This document shows, one piece after another, positions 7,966-12,969 of a stretch of DNA of 12,969 bases. The first letter of the stretch is position 1. Each line of letters opens with the position of its first letter. The stretch covers positions 1-12,969 of the forward strand of contig JBMFXG010000061.1 of assembly GCA_049964535.1 (NCBI GenBank). The letters are read 5' to 3'. Origin of the DNA: JAJYZP01 sp049964535. GTDB taxonomy: Bacteria; Actinomycetota; Acidimicrobiia; Acidimicrobiales; Acidimicrobiaceae. Under the pieces are notes generated by a model. That model did no database searches. It saw only the letters and a program-made list of their open reading frames with translations, and had not been told where the DNA came from. A program made the position numbers and the translations under genes.

Positions 7966-8060
7966 TCTCTCGTACTCCGACGCTCCAAGAGCATCACGAT
8001 GAGTGGAGATCCACGGTTCGTATGAACAATGTTGGTAACGCTCGCGGTCGCAGCGAGGTG

Positions 8061-8085
8061 TCTGAGCCGCGCTTTCGCGCTCAGA
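8061..8085 (+). terminator. GC-rich hairpin downstream of the P1 peptidase
   Basis: Ten base pairs form between 8061-8071 and 8076-8085 with a single bulged C and the loop CTTT. It lies about 95 bases after the peptidase stop. There is no T tract after it, but U-tract-less hairpins are frequent ends in high-GC Gram-positives. A second, weaker hairpin (CTCGC/GCGAG, 8041-8057) directly precedes it. It may end the peptidase transcript; this rests on structure and position only. Confidence 0.4.
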
Positions 8086-8815
8086 GTTAAGGAGGGAAGT
8101 AAGGAGATTCTCACCGTAGCCTTAGGCCTGGCTTTTAGTTAGGTGACCAAAGTAAAGGGAGAGTCCATAGTCATCGTCTTCTCGAGAGTGGCTAGAGGCG
8201 GCAGAGGAGGCACCTGGGTGGCAGGACGAGGTTCAAGGGCCGGTTTACTCCGATAGTTGGTCTGGTCTGCACGCTGCTTCGAGATGTACGTGGTGTAGAG
8301 AGAAGACCCGGCAATACCGGCGGGCCGCCCTTGGGGAACCATGCTGAGGGCACAGGTTTCAGAGCAGTGGTTGGCGGGTATCGAGCGAGTCCTGGGGGAA
8401 GTGATGTGGTGACTCCTTGTGAACGGCTCGACCGATCGAGGCGTTCGATCCGTCCAGTCCTGCGCATGCAAGGCGCCTCGAGTGAGTCGTCTGGTTTGTG
8501 GCCAGAGTCGGGCGGCCTAACCTCTTTCAGTCGTTTCGAGCGTGGGATGTGCGAAGGTCGTTGTTATGGTTGTCGATGTGGGTGCGCAGAAGTAGTCTCT
8601 GTCGGTCGCGACACGCTCCTTGGGTGCGGTCGTACAAGTTATTCTCTAGCTCCTCTATTCGTATTCGAGCCTTGGGGAACGACGGTTGAGGTGGATGAGC
8701 CCGGTCATCTGGAGCTTCGAGGACCTATCACCGTTTTGATGACATGGAGCTATCGTGGCCGATGCCGCAACGTCAGTAGGCCTGGTTGCTGTGAAGCGCC
8801 GGTGTTATGCGAGAC

Positions 8816-8853
8816 CCATCGATTAGGGGTTCGACCTCGTTCGCAATCGATGG
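8816..8853. repeat. Perfect 9-bp inverted repeat upstream of the secreted protein gene
   Basis: CCATCGATT at 8816-8824 is repeated in reverse complement as AATCGATGG at 8845-8853, with 20 bases between the arms. The 10-base word GGGGTTCGAC occurs inside the loop (8826-8835) and again at 8860-8869, 34 bases on. The whole lies 75-115 bases before the start of the secreted protein gene, where an operator or leader structure would be expected. One such repeat could arise by chance in a window of this size, so function is uncertain. Confidence 0.3.
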
Positions 8854-8928
8854 TGCAACGGGGTTCGACAAGGGCTGAACGTGATGAGAAGCGACTCTCA
8901 CGGTGAAAGGAACGAAGGTGAGGTACGT

Positions 8929-9516
8929 GTGCAGAAGCTTATAAGTGCGATGTCTCGGCTCTCGATTCTCTACTCGATGCTGATCGTGCTTGCCGGGAGT
9001 GCAACCTGGGAGATGTCCGTCGGATTTGCTGGTCCGCCCTCTCGGGCCACCGTGCCATCGGTCGTTGAGGTGACTCCGACTCAGACTCAAGCACAAAGTT
9101 CGGTTACGTCGGGGGGAAAGCGTGACAGATCTCCAGAGAGGCCAGCGCGTGCTGTTGCACCATCGCTCGTACAAGTTCCGCCCGCTCAGAGCTCTTTGAC
9201 AGAGTCCGGCGATGCTCAGAGCTCCGCTGGGTCATCTTTGGTGAAATCTGGAGGAGCCGATTCGAGCGCGCAGTCGCACGGCCACAAGCAGGTAGAGAAT
9301 CAATTAGAGGTCGTAAGCCCTACAGTGGTAGTGGTGGAGACGCCAGTGAGCTTCGACGATCAGCGAGAGCTAGCTGGGTCACGTGACTCACAGGTAGTAT
9401 CCCCAACCTCTCAGAGTGACTCGAACTCCTTGACCGGTCCGGGCGCCGACGCAGGAGGTACGGATTCCACGAGTTCGACGGTTAGCGATGCGTTGTCTCG
9501 TTCGAGCTCGTCCTAG
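8929..9516 (+). CDS. Small secreted or membrane-anchored Ser/Thr/Gln-rich protein, function unknown
   Basis: I do not recognise this 195-residue protein. From GTG 8929 (GGTGAGG five bases upstream) it begins with a short basic region and a hydrophobic stretch (about 11-26, LSILYSMLIVLAGSAT) followed by possible cleavage after VGFA (34), so it is exported or anchored. The rest is low-complexity and extended: rich in Ser, Thr, Gln, Val, Pro and Gly, with no cysteine. It holds imperfect repeats, PSVVEVTPTQTQAQSSVT (43-60), PSLVQVPPAQSSLT (78-91) and VVSPTVVVVETP (128-139), and ends in RSSSS. Such tails are often wall-associated or O-glycosylated in actinobacteria, which is inference. Earlier starts (GTG 8881, ATG 8884) would add a hydrophilic leader and are less likely. 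The stop is only 35 bases before the histidine kinase start, so the two are probably co-transcribed. Confidence 0.7.
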   Translation: MQKLISAMSRLSILYSMLIVLAGSATWEMSVGFAGPPSRATVPSVVEVTPTQTQAQSSVTSGGKRDRSPERPARAVAPSLVQVPPAQSSLTESGDAQSSAGSSLVKSGGADSSAQSHGHKQVENQLEVVSPTVVVVETPVSFDDQRELAGSRDSQVVSPTSQSDSNSLTGPGADAGGTDSTSSTVSDALSRSSSS

Positions 9517-9551
9517 GCGAGGCGGTAAGCGGCCCAAGTGGAGTTGATTCC

Positions 9552-11075
9552 GTGAAACCCGTGATAGCGGAAGTGGTTGACACTGGTGCGCCGACCGTTG
9601 TGAGTCCGAGTCTTGAGAGCGAGAGGTCTCTGGTGGCAGCGCGTTCTCGTCGACGATTTCGATGGTCTGGCACTGCAGCGCGCCTTGCTGCCTTCCACGC
9701 TCTCCTCATAGCAGTGGTACTCGGGGTGATTCTCGTGCAGTTCACCTTGGCCTTTGGTGCCCGCTACCGATCGTCGGTAGTGAAAGATCTGAATGAAACT
9801 GCGATCTCGTTCGAACTGGCAGCGATCCATCGTCCGGCAAGTGAGTCGCTTGCTCGATTTGTACCGTCCTATCTGGCGAATCGAAATGGATTCACTGGAG
9901 ATCCGCTGGTCATCGCACTTCCCACAAGTGGGGTAACGATCGAGACCCCGCACGTGACCTTCTTGGCTCACAACCCTCAAATACGTGAGTTTTTGCGTAT
10001 TCCACCTCGCCACTCGGTGCTCGTGTCGCTGACGATCGATCGAACTCCTTATCTCGTGCTCGCGGTACCGATTCGTCAAGGATCGACCTTGGTCGGCACG
10101 CTTGTTACGGCTGGAAGTCTCTCGGCCTACCGTCAGAGTAGGGATCACTTCTTGCGATTAGTGATCGGCGAGGGCCTAATTATTTTAGTGGTGGCGGTGC
10201 TCAGCGTCTATATCATTCTGCGGCGTCTCTTGGGGTCGGTACACCGCCTCACACGGGCTGCTGCTGAGATAGGACTCCGAGGGGAGCTCGATATTCGACT
10301 CGACGAAGCTCAGCACGGTGACGAGGTTGGAGAGATGGCTGCGACCTTCGACTCTATGGTCGATCGGATCGATAAGGCGATGTCTGCGCAACGACAGCTC
10401 CTTGCCGACGTTTCGCACCAGCTGAGGACGCCGCTCACGGTCGTCCGTGGTCATCTGGAGTTGCTTGATCGCCGTGAGCTCGAGCGTTCACCGGAGATTC
10501 GTGAGACCGTTCAGAGCGTCCTCGAGGAGCTAGAGTCGATGAATCGGCTGATCGGTCGACTGACTCTGCTTGGTCGCTCCCTAGAGGCCGACTTCTTGGA
10601 GGTTGGTGCTATCGATCTTCGTTCGCTCATGGCCGACCTTTATGAAGCAGTTGGGGTGATTGCACCACGACGATGGATCGTCCCTGCCACTCCCGACATC
10701 ATTTTCAATGGTGACCTTGAGAAGATTCGTGGAGCTGTACTCAACCTCGTTGACAACGCTATCCGGGAGACGGGTGAGAACGATACCCTCATGCTCGCTG
10801 CGACCGTAACATCACAAGGCGGCGTCACGTACCTTGAGTTTTCTGTCGATGACTCTGGACCAGGAATCGCCCCGGAGGATCGAGAGATCGTTCTTCGACG
10901 TTTTGGGCGATCGCAATCGGTGCAGCGAGAAGGAACTGGACTCGGACTTGCGATCGTTTCGGCCGTAGCTCAGAGTCATGGCGGTTCGTTGCGCCTCGAG
11001 GACTCCTCTCTGGGCGGTTGTCGAGCTGTGATGTCGATAACGTACAACGCTATCTACGCTAACTGGGACGAGTAG
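9552..11075 (+). CDS. Membrane sensor histidine kinase (HAMP, HisKA, HATPase), no adjacent response regulator
   Basis: A 507-residue two-component sensor that autophosphorylates on His and passes phosphate to a response regulator. Order of parts: cytoplasmic N-terminal tail of about 44 residues, membrane segment 45-69, external domain 70-202, membrane segment 203-224, HAMP linker about 224-277, dimerisation domain with phospho-acceptor His289 in SHQLRTPL, N-box NLVDNAI (398-404), G1 box DDSGPGIA (433-440), F-box-like RRFGRS, and G2 box GTGLGLAIV (461-469). Gln follows the His where many relatives have Glu; this occurs in actinobacterial kinases, so activity is still expected. The GTG start has GGAG eight bases upstream. 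The external domain is not one I can name. The upstream neighbour is the secreted Ser/Thr-rich protein, a candidate modulator. No receiver gene is found within the window, so the partner is elsewhere. Confidence 0.93.
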   Translation: MKPVIAEVVDTGAPTVVSPSLESERSLVAARSRRRFRWSGTAARLAAFHALLIAVVLGVILVQFTLAFGARYRSSVVKDLNETAISFELAAIHRPASESLARFVPSYLANRNGFTGDPLVIALPTSGVTIETPHVTFLAHNPQIREFLRIPPRHSVLVSLTIDRTPYLVLAVPIRQGSTLVGTLVTAGSLSAYRQSRDHFLRLVIGEGLIILVVAVLSVYIILRRLLGSVHRLTRAAAEIGLRGELDIRLDEAQHGDEVGEMAATFDSMVDRIDKAMSAQRQLLADVSHQLRTPLTVVRGHLELLDRRELERSPEIRETVQSVLEELESMNRLIGRLTLLGRSLEADFLEVGAIDLRSLMADLYEAVGVIAPRRWIVPATPDIIFNGDLEKIRGAVLNLVDNAIRETGENDTLMLAATVTSQGGVTYLEFSVDDSGPGIAPEDREIVLRRFGRSQSVQREGTGLGLAIVSAVAQSHGGSLRLEDSSLGGCRAVMSITYNAIYANWDE

Positions 11076-11595
11076 CGACGCTTGTTCGTCTTGTGGCGGA
11101 GATGCTGTGGCGTTAGCTGCAGGTTGGCCCTGAGAAGTCGATGTCGTGCTAATGGCTCAGGCAGCTCTACGGATCAGTGGCGTAGTGGTCGCTCTGAAGC
11201 TAGCTCACGCGTGTGAAACAGGAGACCACAACTGCTCTCGCAACGCTACGGTTTCGACTCTTGGTTCCGCTAGATCTTCTTACGTTCTATGTTGCGATGA
11301 TCCTTGATGTGCACGTGGGAGGTCAGATACCATTCACGTAATCTCTGGTCGTTCGCACGAATTGGGGATCCTCGCTCTGGGGGGTAGTTGAGCGTGACTC
11401 GGCATCGAGACCTTTAGCCCAAGGGGTGTACTGCTCCAGCCACAGGAGTACGTTGTGCTCTGGTGGCCGAGGGACGACCGTGGTCTCGGTAGGTCCTCTG
11501 TTGAAGTGTGATGATGGAAGACGTGCTGCGTTGCTACGCTTCAGTACCACTTGGGCTAGGCGACTCTGCGCAAGGTCACAAGGGGTAGGGTAGAG
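11076..11595. other. Gene-poor stretch between histidine kinase and PAP2 gene
   Basis: About 520 bases with no confident gene. It holds the small membrane-peptide frame listed separately. A minus-strand frame at 11323-11550 (75 codons, GTG start, no ribosome-binding site) contains NVLLWLEQYTPWAKGLDA but matches no family I know. I see no response-regulator remnant, no clear terminator after the kinase and no recognisable promoter for the downstream gene. Confidence 0.45.
11213..11341 (+). CDS. Candidate small membrane peptide, 42 residues
   Basis: A short frame from GTG to TAA encodes a polar N-terminus (VKQETTTALATLRFR as written) followed by a hydrophobic run (about 16-32, LLVPLDLLTFYVAMIL) and a short polar end (DVHVGGQIPFT). 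This single-span layout is typical of small bacterial membrane proteins. Against it, the ribosome-binding site is poor (no clear AGGAG within 15 bases), no homolog is known to me, and the frame could be a fragment of a decayed larger gene. It lies 137 bases after the kinase stop. Confidence 0.22.
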   Translation: MKQETTTALATLRFRLLVPLDLLTFYVAMILDVHVGGQIPFT

Positions 11596-12423
11596 GTGCC
11601 GTTAAGCCGTAGGAGTGTGACAGGGGTGAGCTGGTATAACCCAATAACGAAAGCTGGATCCAAGAATCTTCACTTTTGGAATCAGCTGCTCGTCGCAGTT
11701 GGCTTTTACGTGGTCTACACCTACATTGGAGATATTGCCAAGGCTTCGTACTCGCGGGCCTTGAAGAACTCCCTCTCCGAGGTCCGCCTCGAGCGCTCCT
11801 TTGGGGTTTTCATCGAGGAGAAGGTGCAGCATTTTTTCCTCCAGGTTCCAACTCTTATTAAGTTTGCGGACCTGTACTACGTCACGGTGCATTTTGTTCT
11901 ACCTGTTGTCATTTTGGTGCTGCTCTTTCGACGTGATGGGACGAGATTCCGAATGTATCGAAACGTCTTCGCGCTCGTGACCATCATTGGATTTGTGGTC
12001 TACCTGTTCTTTCCGGTTGCCCCGCCGAGACTGCTCCCACATCACTTCGGATTCGTTGATACGCTGGCTCGCTACGGTGGGGCTGGCAAGCTCGACGGGT
12101 ACTTAATGGCTGAGGTCGGGGATCCGTACGGAGCAATGCCGAGCCTGCACTTTGCTTGGGCGATGTGGTGTACTGTGGCGGGATTGGCCGTTTTGCGATC
12201 CACTCTCGCACGAGTGCTGCTGTGGATTCACCCATTCCTCACGATCTGGGTCGTCATCGTAACGGCCAACCACTTTATCGTGGACGTGGTAGCTGGTGCC
12301 GTGACCGTTGTTCTCTCGATGTTGCTCGCCGGCGCATTTGGTCCCTTTAAAAGATCGTGGTACGCCTCCGAAGCACAGAACCAGCCTCGTAACGGTGTCA
12401 CTTTTGTGTCAGGACTCCGCTGA
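11596..12423 (+). CDS. PAP2-superfamily integral membrane phosphatase/phosphotransferase (Aur1/Ipt1-like)
   Basis: PAP2 enzymes remove or transfer phosphate groups on membrane lipids or lipid-linked intermediates, with the active site at the membrane surface. This 275-residue protein has hydrophobic segments near 28-46, 92-111, 122-140, 181-200, 206-223 and 231-248. The catalytic signature is the Aur1-like variant: FFPVAPPR (138-145), AMPSLHFAWAMW with His185 (180-191), and TANHFIVDVVAG with His226 and Asp230 (223-234). These His and Asp residues correspond to the PAP2 catalytic set. It is about the usual length and ends in a short cytoplasmic tail. GTG 11596 is taken as the start (AGGG a few bases upstream); GTG 11626, preceded by AGGAG ten bases upstream, is also possible and loses only ten residues. 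It stands alone, so its lipid substrate cannot be inferred. Confidence 0.9.
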   Translation: MPLSRRSVTGVSWYNPITKAGSKNLHFWNQLLVAVGFYVVYTYIGDIAKASYSRALKNSLSEVRLERSFGVFIEEKVQHFFLQVPTLIKFADLYYVTVHFVLPVVILVLLFRRDGTRFRMYRNVFALVTIIGFVVYLFFPVAPPRLLPHHFGFVDTLARYGGAGKLDGYLMAEVGDPYGAMPSLHFAWAMWCTVAGLAVLRSTLARVLLWIHPFLTIWVVIVTANHFIVDVVAGAVTVVLSMLLAGAFGPFKRSWYASEAQNQPRNGVTFVSGLR

Positions 12424-12669
12424 TCGCAACTGAAAGGCAGCTGTAGGTCGACCTTGAGCGAGGATTGGTGGAGCGAGCGGGTAGTCGCTTGTAGATCGAC
12501 GCCTGCCGAGCGTGACGGTTTGGGGTTAGTGATACCTTAGCTGAGCAGGAAAATAGGGCTCAATGGCGGGGAGATCTCTGCCGACAGAGAGATTGTTTGG
12601 ATGTCATGGTTGTCAAAGTTCTAAGAGGTCGCGTGGACCTTCTCAAGACGGAAGAGAGATGGAGGGGCG

Positions 12670-12969
12670 GTGGGAAGACTTGTCGAGGCGGCGTTCTCCG
12701 ACTATCTTGAACTCGTCGACCGTCCAATGGCAATGGTCACTCGCGAGAAGGTGCTCTGGGCCAATGCTGCGCTTGCGAAGTTGCTCTCGTTCAGTAGGAG
12801 TGACCTTCGTGAGATGCCACTAAGTGTGCTTTCCCACGATGAAGTTGTTACGACATCACTGCGAATTCAGCTGGCACCTTGTGATCTCAAGCACGCAACT
12901 GGACTTCGACTTCCTGCTGAAGCACGGGCAGTTCCTCTCTCTCAGTCGACGTGGATGGTAGAGTTCTCC
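12670..12969 (+). CDS. PAS-domain protein, N-terminal part; 3' end outside window
   Basis: A frame opening at GTG 12670 stays open to the last base of the window, giving 100 residues. GGAGG lies four bases upstream, and no other start is available before the in-frame TAA at 12622. The sequence has the layout of a PAS fold: a short lead helix, then RPMAMVTREKVLWANAALAK (18-37), LLSFSRSDLREMPLSVL (38-54) and a later strand pair ending EARAVPLSQSTWMVEFS. PAS domains sense small molecules, redox state or light and sit in front of output domains such as histidine kinase, GGDEF/EAL or phosphatase domains; the output part is beyond the window. No signal sequence or membrane segment precedes the domain, so it is probably cytoplasmic. 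PAS assignment rests on pattern, not on a search. Confidence 0.72.
   Translation, partial: MGRLVEAAFSDYLELVDRPMAMVTREKVLWANAALAKLLSFSRSDLREMPLSVLSHDEVVTTSLRIQLAPCDLKHATGLRLPAEARAVPLSQSTWMVEFS

Larger units (their letters stand above)
7966..8928. other. Gene-poor region with hairpin, inverted repeat and possible gene remnants
   Basis: Nearly 1 kb without a gene I can identify. Two stretches look coding-like. On the minus strand, 8139-8342 (ATG start, TAA stop, 67 residues) reads with balanced codon use and a Pro-rich middle, but no known motif. On the plus strand, about 8637-8770 reads SYSLAPLFVFEPWG and VEVDEPGHLELRGP in one frame, inside a longer open frame (8331-8906) that is Arg/Cys/Ser-rich and unconvincing as a whole. 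Neither has a good ribosome-binding site. The 3' end carries the structured elements listed separately. The promoter for the secreted protein and kinase genes is expected here, but I cannot assign it. Confidence 0.45.

Noticed and set aside
8826..8869. GGGGTTCGAC words resembling tRNA T-arms
   Set aside because: No matching acceptor stem, D-arm or anticodon arm can be folded around either copy; the repeats are 34 bases apart.
8331..8906. 191-codon plus-strand frame as an intact gene
   Set aside because: Its first half is Arg/Ser/Cys-rich with no motif or ribosome-binding site, and it overlaps the better-supported exported-protein region; only a central part looks coding.
9513..10148. 211-codon minus-strand frame opposite the histidine kinase
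   Set aside because: It is the antisense shadow of the kinase N-terminal half and shows no family features.
12445..12454. 10-bp palindrome AGGTCGACCT after the PAP2 gene, with a similar GTAGATCGACG word some 40 bases on
   Set aside because: Too short to stand out from chance, and the second copy is imperfect.
12606..12710. Short frame starting MVVKVLRGRVDLLKTEERW just before the PAS gene
   Set aside because: It ends after about 34 codons, overlaps the PAS start in another frame and lacks a ribosome-binding site.

Overview
The window looks like chromosomal DNA of a moderately GC-rich actinobacterium (mid-50s percent GC by eye, many GTG starts). The substrate-binding protein has no cysteine and no lipobox, and kinase and phosphatase sequences are of actinobacterial style. 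A member of the acidophilic Acidimicrobiia (Ferrimicrobium-like) would fit, but this is inference; no rRNA or marker gene is present to settle it.

Layout. (1) 3-713, plus: the C-terminal two thirds of a malic enzyme, cut by the window start. (2) 714-1305: no convincing gene. (3) 1306-6528, minus: a complete five-gene peptide-type ABC importer, read as binding protein, two permeases and two ATPases, with ATGA overlaps or a 17-nt overlap at the last three junctions and one hairpin-containing gap after the binding protein. (4) 6529-6948: gap between divergent genes. (5) 6949-7965, plus: a P1/DmpA-family self-cleaving aminopeptidase. (6) 7966-8928: almost 1 kb without a confident gene, holding a hairpin, an inverted repeat and coding-like fragments that may be gene remnants. 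(7) 8929-11075, plus: a small secreted Ser/Thr-rich protein followed after 35 nt by a membrane sensor histidine kinase with no response regulator beside it. (8) 11076-11595: gene-poor, with one candidate 42-residue membrane peptide. (9) 11596-12423, plus: a PAP2-type integral membrane phosphatase/phosphotransferase. (10) 12670 to the end, plus: the start of a PAS-domain protein, cut by the window end.

How it may work together. The importer and the divergently transcribed P1 aminopeptidase form a plausible uptake-and-hydrolysis unit for short peptides or amides. The secreted protein and the histidine kinase probably form one transcription unit in which the secreted protein could modulate sensing; the partner regulator must lie elsewhere. 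I did not find a clear defence system, CRISPR array, prophage, intact insertion sequence or tRNA. Roughly a fifth of the window lacks confident genes, which is high for a bacterium and suggests gene decay or small genes I cannot recognise.
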